Source: Hydractinia symbiolongicarpus (taxonomy: Eukaryota; Cnidaria; Hydrozoa; Anthoathecata; Hydractiniidae). From it: a stretch of 64,000 bases of DNA. The stretch lies in the NCBI RefSeq assembly GCF_029227915.1, contig NC_079887.1, forward strand, positions 2,914,001 to 2,978,000. The letters run 5' to 3'. The translations under genes and the position numbers were made by a program. Of the stretch, positions 50,240-63,823 are shown one piece after another. The notes beneath the pieces were generated by a model, which worked only from the letters and a program-made list of their open reading frames with translations, made no database searches and was not told where the DNA came from. Positions within the stretch are counted from its first letter, which is position 1; each line of letters starts with the position of its first letter.

Positions 50240-53080
50240 ACGATTTCCCGTAAATCCCGGACTCGGCCCGTATAGTCAAAAGTATACAAATAAAGTACCC
50301 AGGGAGTAAACTTATTTCCCAATCGATTTTTTAAATTATTTTTTCACCACTAAAACGCATGAGACTTGTAGTTTTCAAAAATGTTTTCATTTTTGATGAG
50401 ACGCTTAATGAAAGAGGTTTAATCGCCGGCAAACGAAATCCCGCGTTTTCCCGTAAATCCGGGGCTTGGCCCGTATAGTCGAATGTATACAAAGAAAGTA
50501 CCCAGGGAGTAAACTCATTTCCCGAACGATTTTTTAAATTTTTTTTTCACCACTAAAATGCATGAGACTTGTAGTTTTCAAAAATGTTTTCATTTTGGAT
50601 GAGACGCTTCATGAAAGAGGTTTAATCGCGGGAAAACGAAAACCCACGATTTCCCGTAAATCTCGGGCTTGGCCCGTATAGTCGAATGTATACAAAGAAA
50701 GTACCTTGTGAGTAAACTCATTTCCCAAACGATTTTTTAAATTATTATTTCACCACTAAAACGCATGAGACTTGTAGTTTTCAAGAATGCTTTCATTTTT
50801 TATGAGACGCTGAATAAAAGCAGTTTAATCGCTGGCAAACGAAAACCTGCGATTTCCCGTAAATCCCGGACTCGGCCCGTATAGTCAAAAGTATACAAAG
50901 AAAGTACCCAGGGAGTAAACTCATTTTCCGAACGATTTTTTAAATTATTTTTTCACCACTAAAACGCATGAGACTTGTAGTTTTCAAAAATGTTTTCATT
51001 TTTGATGAGACGCTTAATGAAAGAGGTTTAATCGCCGGCAAACGAAATCCCGCGTTTTCCCGTAAATCCGAGGCTTGGCCCGTATAGTCGAATGTATACA
51101 AAGAAAGTACCCAGGGAGTAAACTCATTTCCCGAACGATTTTTTAAATTTTTTTTTCATCACTAAAACGCATGAGACTTGTAGTTTTCAAAAATGTTTTC
51201 ATTTTTAATGAGACGCTTCATGAAAGATTTTCAATCGCGGGAAAACGAAAACCCGCGATTTCCCGTAAATCTCGGGCTTGGCCCGTATAGTCGAATGTAT
51301 ACAAAGAAAGTACCTTGTGAGTAAACTCATTTCCAGAACGATTTTTTAAATTATTTTTTCACCACTAAAACGCATAAGACATGTAGTTTTTAAAAATGTT
51401 TTCATTTTTGATGAGACGCTGAATAAAAGAAGTTTAATCGCCGGCAAACGAAAACCCGCGATTTCCCGTAAATCCTGGATTCGGCCCGTATAGTCAAAAG
51501 TATACAAAGAAAGTACCCAGGGAGTAAACTCATTTCCCGAACGATTTTTTAAATTACTTTTTCACCACTAAAACGCATGAGACTTGTAGTTTTTAAAAAT
51601 GTTTTCATTTTTAATGAGACGCTGAATAAAAGAAGTTTAATCGCCGGCAAACGAAAACCTGCGATTTCCCGTAAATCCCGGACTCGGCCCGTATAGTCAA
51701 AAGTATACAAATAAAGTACCCAGGGAGTAAACTTATTTCCCAATCGATTTTTTAAATTATTTTTTCACCACTAAAACGCATGAGACTTGTAGTTTTCAAA
51801 AATGTTTTCATTTTTGATGAGACGCTTAATGAAAGAGGTTTAATCGCCGGCAAACGAAATCCCGCGTTTTCCCGTAAATCCGGGGCTTGGCCCGTATAGT
51901 CGAATGTATACAAAGAAAGTACCCAGGGAGTAAACTCATTTCCCGAACGATTTTTTAAATTTTTTTTTCACCACTAAAATGCATGAGACTTGTAGTTTTC
52001 AAAAATGTTTTCATTTTGGATGAGACGCTTCATGAAAGAGGTTTAATCGCGGGAAAACGAAAACCCACGATTTCCCGTAAATCTCGGGCTTGGCCCGTAT
52101 AGTCGAATGTACACAAAGAAAGTACCTTGTGAGTAAACTCATTTCCCAAACGATTTTTTAAATTATTATTTCACCACTAAAACGCATGAGACTTGTAGTT
52201 TTCAAGAATGCTTTCATTTTTGATGAGACGCTGAATAAAAGCAGTTTAATCGCTGGCAAACGAAAACCTGCGATTTCCCGTAAATCCCGGACTCGGCCCG
52301 TATAGTCAAAAGTATACAAAGAAAGTACCCAGGGAGTAAACTCATTTTCCGAACGATTTTTTAAATTATTTTTTCACCACTAAAACGCATGAGACTTGTA
52401 GTTTTCAAAAATGTTTTCATTTTTGATGAGACGCTTAATGAAAGAGGTTTAATCGCCGGCAAACGAAATCCCGCGTTTTCCCGTAAATCCGAGGCTTGGC
52501 CCGTATAGTCGAATGTATACAAAGAAAGTACCCAGGGAGTAAACTCATTTCCCGAACGATTTTTTAAATTTTTTTTTCATCACTAAAACGCATGAGACTT
52601 GTAGTTTTCAAAAATGTTTTCATTTTTAATGAGACGCTTCATGAAAGAGGTTTAATCGCGGGAAAACGAAAACCCGCGATTTCCCGTAAATCTCGGGCTT
52701 GGCCCGTATAGTCGAATGTATACAAAGAAAGTACCTTGTGAGTAAACTCATTTCCAGAACGATTTTTTAAATTATTTTTTCACCACTAAAACGCATAAGA
52801 CATGTAGTTTTTAAAAATGTTTTCATTTTTGATGAGACGCTGAATAAAAGAAGTTTAATCGCCGGCAAACGAAAACCCGCGATTTCCCGTAAATCCTGGA
52901 TTCGGCCCGTATAGTCAAAAGTATACAAAGAAAGTACCCAGGGAGTAAACTCATTTCCCGAACGATTTTTTAAATTACTTTTTCACCACTAAAACGCATG
53001 AGACTTGTAGTTTTTAAAAATGTTTTCATTTTTGATGAGACGCTGAATAAAAGAAGTTTAATCGCCGGCAAACGAAAACC
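50240..53080. repeat. Seven-monomer tandem duplication (2 x 1,421 bp)
   Basis: 50,240-51,660 and 51,661-53,080 share acaaataaag, caatcgatttttt, S2, an S3 with aacccacgattt and ttttggatgag, caagaatgctttc (50,783 and 52,204), a second S2-S3 pair, cataagacatg and cctggattcgg. Differences include ttttatgag near 50,810, gtacacaaag near 52,110 and a three-base cluster at 51,228-51,232. Confidence 0.85.
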
Positions 53081-53469
53081 TGCGATTTCCCGTAAATCCT
53101 GGACTCAGCCCGTATAGTCAAAAGTATACAAAGAAAGTACCCAGGGAGTAAACTCATTTCCCAAACGATTTTTTAAATTATTTTTTCACCACTAAAACGC
53201 ATAAGACTTGTAGTTTTTAAAAATGTTTTCATTTTTGATGAGACGCTGAATAAAAGAAGTTTAATCGTTGGCAAACGAAAACCCGCGATTTCCGGTAAAT
53301 CCCGGGCTTGGCCCGTATAGTCAAAAGTATACAAAGAAAGTACCTAGGGAGTAAACTCATTTCCCGAACGATTTTTTAAATTACTTTTTCACCACTAAAA
53401 CGCATGAGACTTTTAGTTTTTAAAAATGTTTTCATTTTTGATGAGACGCTGAATAAAAGAGGTTTAATC

Positions 53470-55515
53470 GCCGGCAAACGAAAACCTGCGATTTCCCGTA
53501 AATCCTGGACTCCGCCCGTATAGTCAAAAGTATACAAAGAAAGTACCCAGGGAGTAAACTCATTTCCCAATTAATTTTTTAAATTATTATTTCACCACTA
53601 AAGCCCAGGAGACTTGTAGTTTTTAAAAATGTTTTCATTTTTGATGAGACGCTGAATAAAAGAAGTTTAATCGCCGGCAAACGAAAACCCGCGATTTCCC
53701 GTAAATCCCGGACTCGGCCTGTATAGTTAAAAGTATACAAGGAAAGTACCCAGTGAGTAAACTCATTTCCCAAACGAATTTTTAAATTATTTTTTCACCA
53801 CTAAAACGTATGAGACTTGTAGTTTTCAAAAATGTTTTCATTTTTGATGAGACGCTGAATACAAGAAGTTTAATCGCCGGCAAACGAAAACCTGCGATTT
53901 CCCGTAAATCCCGGACTCGGCCCGTATAGTCAAAAGTATATAAAGAAAGTACCCAGGGAGTAAACTTATTTCCCGAACGATTTTTTAAATTACTTTTTCA
54001 CCACTAAAACGCATGAGACTTGTAGTTTTTAAAAATGTTTTCATTTTTGATGAGGCGCTGAATAAAAGAAGTTTAATCGTTGGCAAACGAAAACCCGCGA
54101 TTTCCGGTAAAATCCCGGGCTTGGCCCGTATAGTCTAAAGTATACAAAGAAAGTACCTAGGGAGTAAACTCATTTCCCGAACGGTTTTTTAAATTACTTT
54201 TTCACCACTAAAACGCATGAGACTTGTAGTTTTTAAAAATGTTTTCATTTTTGATGAGACGCTGAATAAAAGAAGTTTAATCGCCGGCAAACGAAAACCT
54301 GCGATTTCCCGTAAATCCTGGACTCCGCCCGTATAGTCAAAAGTATACAAAGAAAGTACCTTGTGAGTAAACTCATTTCCAGAACGATTTTTTAAATTAT
54401 TTTTTCACCCCTAAAACGCATAAGACATGTAGTTTTTAAAAATGTTTTCATTTTTGATGAGACGCTGAATAAAAGAAGTTTAATCGCCGGCAAACGAAAA
54501 CCTGCGATTTCCCGTAAATCCTGGACTCCGCCCGTATAGTCAAAAGTATACAAAGAAAGTACCCAGGGAGTAAACTCATTTCCCAATTAATTTTTTAAAT
54601 TATTATTTCACCACTAAAGCCCAGGAGACTTGTAGTTTTTAAAAATGTTTTCATTTTTGATGAGACGCTGAATAAAAGAAGTTTAATCGCCGGCAAACGA
54701 AAACCCGCGATTTCCCGTAAATCCCGGACTCGGCCTGTATAGTTAAAAGTATACAAGGAAAGTACCCAGTGAGTAAACTCATTTCCCAAACGAATTTTTA
54801 AATTATTTTTTCACCACTAAAACGTATGAGACTTGTAGTTTTCAAAAATGTTTTCATTTTTGATGAGACGCTGAATACAAGAAGTTTAATCGCCGGCAAA
54901 CGAAAACCTGCGATTTCCCGTAAATCCCGGACTCGGCCCGTATAGTCAAAAGTATATAAAGAAAGTACCCAGGGAGTAAACTTATTTCCCGAACGATTTT
55001 TTAAATTACTTTTTCACCACTAAAACGCATGAGACTTGTAGTTTTTAAAAATGTTTTCATTTTTGATGAGGCGCTGAATAAAAGAAGTTTAATCGTTGGC
55101 AAACGAAAACCCGCGATTTCCGGTAAAATCCCGGGCTTGGCCCGTATAGTCTAAAGTATACAAAGAAAGTACCTAGGGAGTAAACTCATTTCCCGAACGG
55201 TTTTTTAAATTACTTTTTCACCACTAAAACGCATGAGACTTGTAGTTTTTAAAAATGTTTTCATTTTTGATGAGACGCTGAATAAAAGAAGTTTAATCGC
55301 CGGCAAACGAAAACCTGCGATTTCCCGTAAATCCTGGACTCCGCCCGTATAGTCAAAAGTATACAAAGAAAGTACCTTGTGAGTAAACTCATTTCCAGAA
55401 CGATTTTTTAACTTATTTTTTCACCCCTAAAACGCATAAGACATGTAGTTTTTAAAAATGTTTTCATTTTTAATGAGACGCTGAATAAAAGAAGTTTAAT
55501 CGCCGGCAAACGAAA
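53470..55515. repeat. Five-monomer tandem duplication (2 x 1,016 bp)
   Basis: cccaattaattttttaaa, taaagcccaggag, gaatacaag, agtatataaag, gatgaggcgctg, ggtaaaatcccgggc (54,106 and 55,122), gtctaaagtatac, gaacggttttttaaa and cacccctaaaacg all recur at 1,016 bp. The extra A in ggtaaaatccc makes one monomer 204 bp. Confidence 0.85.
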
Positions 55516-58500
55516 ACCCGCGATTTCCCGTAAATCCTGGACTCGGCCTGTATAGTCAAAAGTATACAAAGAAAGTACCCAGGGAGTAAACTCATTTCCC
55601 AAACGATTTTTTAAATTATTATTTCACCACTAAAACGCATGAGACTTGTAGTTTTCAAGAATGCTTTCATTTTTGATGAGACGCTGAATAAAAGCAGTTT
55701 AATCGCTGGCAAACGAAAACCTGCGATTTCCCGTAAATCCCGGACTCGGCCCGTATAGTCAAAAGTATACAAAGAAAGTACCCAGGGAGTAAACTCATTT
55801 TCCGAACGATTTTTTAAATTATTTTTTCACCACTAAAACGCATGAGACTTGTAGTTTTCAAAAATGTTTTCATTTTTGATGAGACGCTTAATGAAAGAGG
55901 TTTAATCGCCGGCAAACGAAATCCCGCGTTTTCCCGTAAATCCGAGGCTTGGCCCGTATAGTCGAATGTATACAAAGAAAGTACCCAGGGAGTAAACTCA
56001 TTTCCCGAACGATTTTTTAAATTTTTTTTTCATCACTAAAACGCATGAGACTTGTAGTTTTCAAAAATGTTTTCATTTTTAATGAGACGCTTCATGAAAG
56101 AGGTTTAATCGCGGGAAAACGAAAACCCGCGATTTCCCGTAAATCTCGGGCTTGGCCCGTATAGTCGAATGTATACAAAGAAAGTACCTTGTGAGTAAAC
56201 TCATTTCCAGAACGATTTTTTAAATTATTTTTTCACCACTAAAACGCATAAGACATGTAGTTTTTAAAAATGTTTTCATTTTTGATGAGACGCTGAATAA
56301 AAGAAGTTTAATCGCCGGCAAACGAAAACCCGCGATTTCCCGTAAATCCTGGATTCGGCCCGTATAGTCAAAAGTATACAAAGAAAGTACCCAGGGAGTA
56401 AACTCATTTCCAGAACGATTTTTTAAATTACTTTTTCACCACTAAAACGCATGAGACTTGTAGTTTTTAAAAATGTTTTCATTTTTGATGAGACGCTGAA
56501 TAAAAGAAGTTTAATCGCCGGCAAACGAAAACCTGCGATTTCCCGTAAATCCTGGACTCAGCCCGTATAGTCAAAAGTATACAAAGAAAGTACCCAGGGA
56601 GTAAACTCATTTCCCAAACGATTTTTTAAATTATTTTTTCACCACTAAAACGCATAAGACTTGTAGTTTTTAAAAATGTTTTCATTTTTGATGAGACGAT
56701 GAATAAAAGAAGTTTAATCGTTGGCAAACGAAAACCCGCGATTTCCGGTAAATCCCGGGCTTGGCCCGTATAGTCAAAAGTATACAAAGAAAGTACCTAG
56801 GGAGTAAACTTATTTCCCGAACGATTTTTTAAATTACTTTTTCACCACTAAAACGCATGAGACTTTTAGTTTTTAAAAATGTTTTCATTTTTGATGAGAC
56901 GCTGAATAAAAGAAGTTTAATCGTTGGCAAACGAAAACCCGCGATTTCCGGTAAAATCCCGGGCTTGGCCCGTATAGTCTAAAGTATACAAAGAAAGTAC
57001 CTAGGGAGTAAACTCATTTCCCGAACGGTTTTTTAAATTACTTTTTCACCACTAAAACGCATGAGACTTGTAGTTTTTAAAAATGTTTTCATTTTTGATG
57101 AGACGCTGAATAAAAGAAGTTTAATCGCCGGCAAACGAAAACCTGCGATTTCCCGTAAATCCTGGACTCCGCCCGTATAGTCAAAAGTATACAAAGAAAG
57201 TACCTTGTGAGTAAACTCATTTCCAGAACGATTTTTTAACTTATTTTTTCACCCCTAAAACGCATAAGACATGTAGTTTTTAAAAATGTTTTCATTTTTA
57301 ATGAGACGCTGAATAAAAGAAGTTTAATCGCCGGCAAACGAAAACCCGCGATTTCCCGTAAATCCTGGACTCGGCCTGTATAGTCAAAAGTATACAAAGA
57401 AAGTACCCAGGGAGTAAACTCATTTCCCAAACGATTTTTTAAATTATTATTTCACCACTAAAACGCATGAGACTTGTAGTTTTCAAGAATGCTTTCATTT
57501 TTGATGAGACGCTGAATAAAAGCAGTTTAATCGCTGGCAAACGAAAACCTGCGATTTCCCGTAAATCCCGGACTCGGCCCGTATAGTCAAAAGTATACAA
57601 AGAAAGTACCCAGGGAGTAAACTCATTTTCCGAACGATTTTTTAAATTATTTTTTCACCACTAAAACGCATGAGACTTGTAGTTTTCAAAAATGTTTTCA
57701 TTTTTGATGAGACGCTTAATGAAAGAGGTTTAATCGCCGGCAAACGAAATCCCGCGTTTTCCCGTAAATCCGAGGCTTGGCCCGTATAGTCGAATGTATA
57801 CAAAGAAAGTACCCAGGGAGTAAACTCATTTCCCGAACGATTTTTTAAATTTTTTTTTCATCACTAAAACGCATGAGACTTGTAGTTTTCAAAAATGTTT
57901 TCATTTTTAATGAGACGCTTCATGAAAGAGGTTTAATCGCGGGAAAACGAAAACCCGCGATTTCCCGTAAATCTCGGGCTTGGCCCGTATAGTCGAATGT
58001 ATACAAAGAAAGTACCTTGTGAGTAAACTCATTTCCAGAACGATTTTTTAAATTATTTTTTCACCACTAAAACGCATAAGACATGTAGTTTTTAAAAATG
58101 TTTTCATTTTTGATGAGACGCTGAATAAAAGAAGTTTAATCGCCGGCAAACGAAAACCCGCGATTTCCCGTAAATCCTGGATTCGGCCCGTATAGTCAAA
58201 AGTATACAAAGAAAGTACCCAGGGAGTAAACTCATTTCCCGAACGATTTTTTAAATTACTTTTTCACCACTAAAACGCATGAGACTTGTAGTTTTTAAAA
58301 ATGTTTTCATTTTTGATGAGACGCTGAATAAAAGAAGTTTAATCGCCGGCAAACGAAAACCTGCGATTTCCCGTAAATCCTGGACTCAGCCCGTATAGTC
58401 AAAAGTATACAAAGAAAGTACCCAGGGAGTAAACTCATTTCCCAAACGATTTTTTAAATTATTTTTTCACCACTAAAACGCATAAGACTTGTAGTTTTTA

Positions 58501-58740
58501 AAAATGTTTTCATTTTTGATGAGACGATGAATAAAAGAAGTTTAATCGTTGGCAAACGAAAACCCGCGATTTCCGGTAAATCCCGGGCTTGGCCCGTATA
58601 GTCAAAAGTATACAAAGAAAGTACCTAGGGAGTAAACTCATTTCCCGAACGATTTTTTAAATTACTTTTTCACCACTAAAACGCATGAGACTTTTAGTTT
58701 TTAAAAATGTTTTCATTTTTGATGAGACGCTGAATAAAAG
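55080..58740. repeat. Nine-monomer tandem duplication (2 x 1,828 bp)
   Basis: Copies are about 55,080-56,907 and 56,908-58,740. ggtaaaatccc falls at 55,122 and 56,950, caagaatgctttc at 55,655 and 57,483, and gagacgatgaat at about 56,693 and 58,521. Differences noticed are ccagaacg near 56,412 against cccgaacg, and aacttatttcccg near 56,808 against aactcatttcccg. Confidence 0.85.
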
Positions 58741-60140
58741 AAGTTTAATCGCCGGCAAACGAAAACCTGCGATTTCCCGTAAATCCTGGACTCCGCCCGT
58801 ATAGTCAAAAGTATACAAAGAAAGTACCCAGGGAGTAAACTCATTTCCCAATTGATTTTTTAAATTATTATTTCACCACTAAAGCCCATGAGACTTGTAG
58901 TTTTTAAAAATGTTTTCATTTTTGATGAGACGCTGAATAAAAGAAGTTTAATCGCCGGCAAACGAAAACCCGCGATTTCTCGTAAATCCCGGACTCGGCC
59001 TGTATAGTTAAAAGTATACAAGGAAAGTACCCAGTGAGTAAACTCATTTCCCAAACGAATTTTTAAATTATTTTTTCACCACTAAAACGTATGAGACTTG
59101 TAGTTTTCAAAAATGTTTTCATTTTTGATGAGACGCTGAATACAAGAAGTTTAATCGCCGGCAAACGAAAACCTGCGATTTCCCGTAAATCCCGGACTCG
59201 GCCCGTATAGTCAAAAGTATACAAAGAAAGTACCCAGGGAGTAAACTTATTTCCCGAACGATTTTTTAAATTACTTTTTCACCACTAAAACGCATGAGAC
59301 TTGTAGTTTTTAAAAATGTTTTCATTTTTGATGAGACGATGAATAAAAGAAGTTTAATCGTTGGCAAACGAAAACCCGCGATTTCCGGTAAATCCCGGGC
59401 TTGGCCCGTATAGTCAAAAGTATACAAAGAAAGTACCTAGGGAGTAAACTCATTTCCCGAACGATTTTTTAAATTACTTTTTCACCACTAAAACGCATGA
59501 GACTTTTAGTTTTTAAAAATGTTTTCATTTTTGATGAGACGCTGAATAAAAGAAGTTTAATCGCCGGCAAACGAAAACCTGCGATTTCCCGTAAATCCTG
59601 GACTCCGCCCGTATAGTCAAAAGTATACAAAGAAAGTACCCAGGGAGTAAACTCATTTCCCAATTGATTTTTTAAATTATTATTTCACCACTAAAGCCCA
59701 TGAGACTTGTAGTTTTTAAAAATGTTTTCATTTTTGATGAGACGCTGAATAAAAGAAGTTTAATCGCCGGCAAACGAAAACCCGCGATTTCTCGTAAATC
59801 CCGGACTCGGCCTGTATAGTTAAAAGTATACAAGGAAAGTACCCAGTGAGTAAACTCATTTCCCAAACGAATTTTTAAATTATTTTTTCACCACTAAAAC
59901 GTATGAGACTTGTAGTTTTCAAAAATGTTTTCATTTTTGATGAGACGCTGAATACAAGAAGTTTAATCGCCGGCAAACGAAAACCTGCGATTTCCCGTAA
60001 ATCCCGGACTCGGCCCGTATAGTCAAAAGTATACAAAGAAAGTACCCAGGGAGTAAACTTATTTCCCGAACGATTTTTTAAATTACTTTTTCACCACTAA
60101 AACGCATGAGACTTGTAGTTTTTAAAAATGTTTTCATTTT
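58490..60140. repeat. Four-monomer tandem duplication (2 x 812 bp)
   Basis: gagacgatgaat occurs at 58,521 and 59,333. It is followed in both copies by cgttggcaaacg, cctagggag, gacttttag, ctccgcccg, caattgatttttt, gatttctcgtaaatcc and gaatacaag monomers. No difference was noticed inside the unit. Confidence 0.85.
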
Positions 60141-60654
60141 TGATGAGGCGCTGAATAAAAGAAGTTTAATCGTTGGCAAACGAAAACCCGCGATTTCCGG
60201 TAAAATCCCGGGCTTGGCCCGTATAGTCAAAAGTATACAAAGAAAGTACCTAGGGAGTAAACTCATTTCCCGAACGGTTTTTTAAATTACTTTTTCACCA
60301 CTAAAACGCATGAGACTGGTAGTTTTTAAAAATGTTTTCATTTTTGATGAGACGCTGAATAAAAGAAGTTTAATCGCCGGCAAACGAAAACCTGCGATTT
60401 CCCGTAAATCCTGGACTCCGCCCGTATAGTCAAAAGTATACAAAGAAAGTACCCAGGGAGTAAACTCATTTCTCAATTGATTTTTTAAATTATTATTTCA
60501 CCACTAAAGCCCATGAGACTTGTAGTTTTTAAAAATGTTTTCATTTTTGATGAGACGCTGAATTAAAGAAGTTTAATCGCCGGCAAACGAAAACCCGCGA
60601 TTTCCCGTAAATCCCGGACTCGGCCTGTATAGTTAAAAGTATACAAGGAAAGTA

Positions 60655-63430
60655 CCCAGTGAGTAAACTCACTTCCCAAACGAATTTTTAAATTATTTTT
60701 TCACCACTAAAACGTATGAGACTTGTAGTTTTCAAAAATGTTTTCATTTTTGATGAGACGCTGAATAAAAGAAGTTTAATCGCCGGCAAACGAAAACCTG
60801 CGATTTCCCGTAAATCCCGGACTCGGCCCGTATAGTCAAAAGTATACAAAGAAAGTATCCAGGGAGTAAACTTATTTCCCGAACGATTTTTTAAATTACT
60901 TTTTCACCACTAAAACGCATGAGACTTGTAGTTTTTAAAAATGTTTTCATTTTTGATGAGACGCTGAATAAAAGAAGTTTAATCGCCGGCAAACGAAAAC
61001 CTGCGATTTCCCGTAAATCCTGGACTCCGCCCGTATAGTCAAAAGTATACAAAGAAAGTACCCAGGGAGTAAACTCATTTCCCAATCGATTTTTTAAATT
61101 ATTATTTCACCACTAAAGCCCATGAGACTTGTAGTTTTTAAAAATGTTTTCATTTTTGATGAGACGCTGAATAAAAGAAGTTTAATCGCCGGCAAACGAA
61201 AACCCGCGATTTCCCGTAAATCCCGGACTCGGCCTGTATAGTTAAAAGCATACAAGGAAAGTACCCAGTGAGTAAACTCTTTTCCCAAACGAATTTTTAA
61301 ATTATTTTTTCACCACTAAAACGTATGAGACTTGTAGTTTTCAAAAATGTTTTCATTTTTGATGAGACGCTGAATAAAAGAAGTTTAATCGCCGGCAAAC
61401 GAAAACCTGCGATTTCCCGTAAATCCCGGACTCGGCCCGTATAGTCAAAAGTATACAAATAAAGTACCCAGGGAGTAAACTTATTTCCCAATCGATTTTT
61501 TAAATTATTTTTTCACCACTAAAACGCATGAGACTTGTAGTTTTCAAAAATGTTTTCATTTTTGATGAGACGCTTAATGAAAGAGGTTTAATCGCCGGCA
61601 AACGAAATCCCGCGTTTTCCCGTAAATCCGGGGCTTGGCCCGTATAGTCGAATGTATACAAAGAAAGTACCCAGGGAGTAAACTCATTTCCCGAACGATT
61701 TTTTAAATTTTTTTTTCACCACTAAAATGCATGAGACTTGTAGTTTTTAAAAATGTTTTCATTTTGGATGAGACGCTTCATGAAAGAGGTTTAACCGCGG
61801 GAAAACGAAAACCCGCGATTTCCCGTAAATCTCGGGCTTGGCCCGTATAGTCGAATGTATACAAAGAAAGTACCTTGTGAGTAAACTCATTTCCAGAACG
61901 ATTTTTTAAATTATTTTTTCACCACTAAAACGCATAAGACATGTAGTTTTTAAAAATGTTTTCATTTTTGATGAGACGCTGAATAAAAGAAGTTTAATCG
62001 CCGGCAAACGAAAACCCGCCATTTCCCGTAAATCCTGGACTCGGCCCGTATAGTCAAAAGTATACAAAGAAAGTACCCAGGAAGTAAACTCATTTCCCGA
62101 ACGATTTTTTAAATTACTTTTTCACCACTAAAACGCATGAGACTTGTAGTTTTTAAAAATGTTTTCATTTTTGATGAGGCGCTGAATGAAAGAAGTTTAA
62201 TCGTTGGCAAACGAAAACCCGCGATTTCCGGTAAAATCCCGGGCTTGGCCCGTATAGTCAAAAGTATACAAAGAAAGTACCCAGTGAGTAAACTCACTTC
62301 CCAAACGAATTTTTAAATTATTTTTTCACCACTAAAACGTATGAGACTTGTAGTTTTCAAAAATGTTTTCATTTTTGATGAGACGCTGAATAAAAGAAGT
62401 TTAATCGCCGGCAAACGAAAACCTGCGATTTCCCGTAAATCCCGGACTCGGCCCGTATAGTCAAAAGTATACAAAGAAAGTACCCAGGGAGTAAACTTAT
62501 TTCCCGAACGATTTTTTAAATTACTTTTTCACCACTAAAACGCATGAGACTTGTAGTTTTTAAAAATGTTTTCATTTTTGATGAGACGCTGAATAAAAGA
62601 AGTTTAATCGCCGGCAAACGAAAACCTGCGATTTCCCGTAAATCCTGGACTCCGCCCGTATAGTCAAAAGTATACAAAGAAAGTACCCAGGGAGTAAACT
62701 CATTTCCCAATCGATTTTTTAAATTATTATTTCACCACTAAAGCCCATGAGACTTGTAGTTTTTAAAAATGTTTTCATTTTTGATGAGACGCTGAATAAA
62801 AGAAGTTTAATCGCCGGCAAACGAAAACCCGCGATTTCCCGTAAATCCCGGACTCGGCCTGTATAGTTAAAAGTATACAAGGAAAGTACCCAGTGAGTAA
62901 ACTCTTTTCCCAAACGAATTTTTAAATTATTTTTTCACCACTAAAACGTATAAGACTTGTAGTTTTCAAAAATGTTTTCATTTTTGATGAGACGCTGAAT
63001 AAAAGAAGTTTAATCGCCGGCAAACGAAAACCCGCGATTTCCCGTAAATCCCGGACTCGGCCTGTATAGTTAAAAGTATACAAGGAAAGTACCCAGTGAG
63101 TAAACTCTTTTCCCAAACGAATTTTTAAATTATTTTTTCACCACTAAAACGTATGAGACTTGTAGTTTTCAAAAATGTTTTCATTTTTGATTAGACGGTG
63201 AATAAAAGAAGTTTAATCGCCGGCAAACGAAAACCTGCGATTTCCCGTAAATCCCGGACTCGGCCCGTATAGTCAAAAGTATACAAATAAAGTACCCAGG
63301 GAGTAAACTTATTTCCCAATCGATTTTTTAAATTATTTTTTCACCACTAAAACGCATGAGACTTGTAGTCTTCAAAAATGTTTTCATTTTTGATGAGACG
63401 CTTAATGAAAGAGGTTTAATCGCCGGCAAA
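60655..63430. repeat. Eight-monomer duplication, second copy partial (offset 1,625 bp)
   Basis: 60,655-61,500 matches 62,280-63,125, sharing gtgagtaaactcacttccc, aaacttatttcccg, ctccgcccg, caatcgatttttt and actcttttccc. The second copy then carries one extra monomer (a repeat of the cctgtatagtt unit at about 62.72-63.12 kb), so the match resumes at offset 1,828 and runs to about 63,430, where it breaks inside a chimeric monomer. Confidence 0.8.
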
Positions 63431-63530
63431 CGAAAACCTGCGATTTCCCGTAAATCCCGTACTCGGCCCGTATAGTCAAAAGTATACAAAGAAAGTACCC
63501 AGGGAGTAAACTCATTTCCCAAACGATTTT
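63328..63530. repeat. Chimeric monomer: S2 left part, ordinary right part
   Basis: It begins as S2 (gacgcttaatgaaagagg, near 63,400), then switches at about 63,430 to aaaacctgcgatttcccg and cccgtactcgg. Every other clear S2 unit I read continues with aaatcccgcgttttcccg. After the switch the array resembles 46.6-47.1 kb. This looks like a recombination junction. Confidence 0.75.
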
Positions 63531-63777
63531 TTAAATTATTATTTCACCACTAAAGCCCATGAGACTTGTAGTTTTTAAAAATGTTTTCATTTTTGATGAG
63601 ACGCTGAATAAAAGAAGTTTAATCGCCGGCAAACGAAAACCCGCAATTTTCCGTAAATCCCGGTCTCGGCCCGTGTAGTCAAAAGTATACAAGGAAAGTA
63701 CCCAGTGAGTAAACTCATTTCCCAAACAAATTCTTAAATTATTTTTTCACCACTAAAACGCATGAGACTTGTAGTTT

Positions 63778-63799
63778 TCAAAAATGTTTTCATTTTTGA
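63778..63799. other. Dyad I: 9-bp inverted repeat with TTTT loop (example)
   Basis: Left arm TCAAAAATG, four-base loop TTTT, right arm CATTTTTGA; the arms are exact reverse complements. The same element recurs in most monomers. Where the left flank reads tttaaaaatg the stem is 7 bp, and in aatgatttc monomers the loop is attt. A DNA or RNA hairpin is possible; function is unknown. Confidence 0.85.
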
Positions 63800-63823
63800 T
63801 GAGACGCTGAATAAAAGAAGTTT

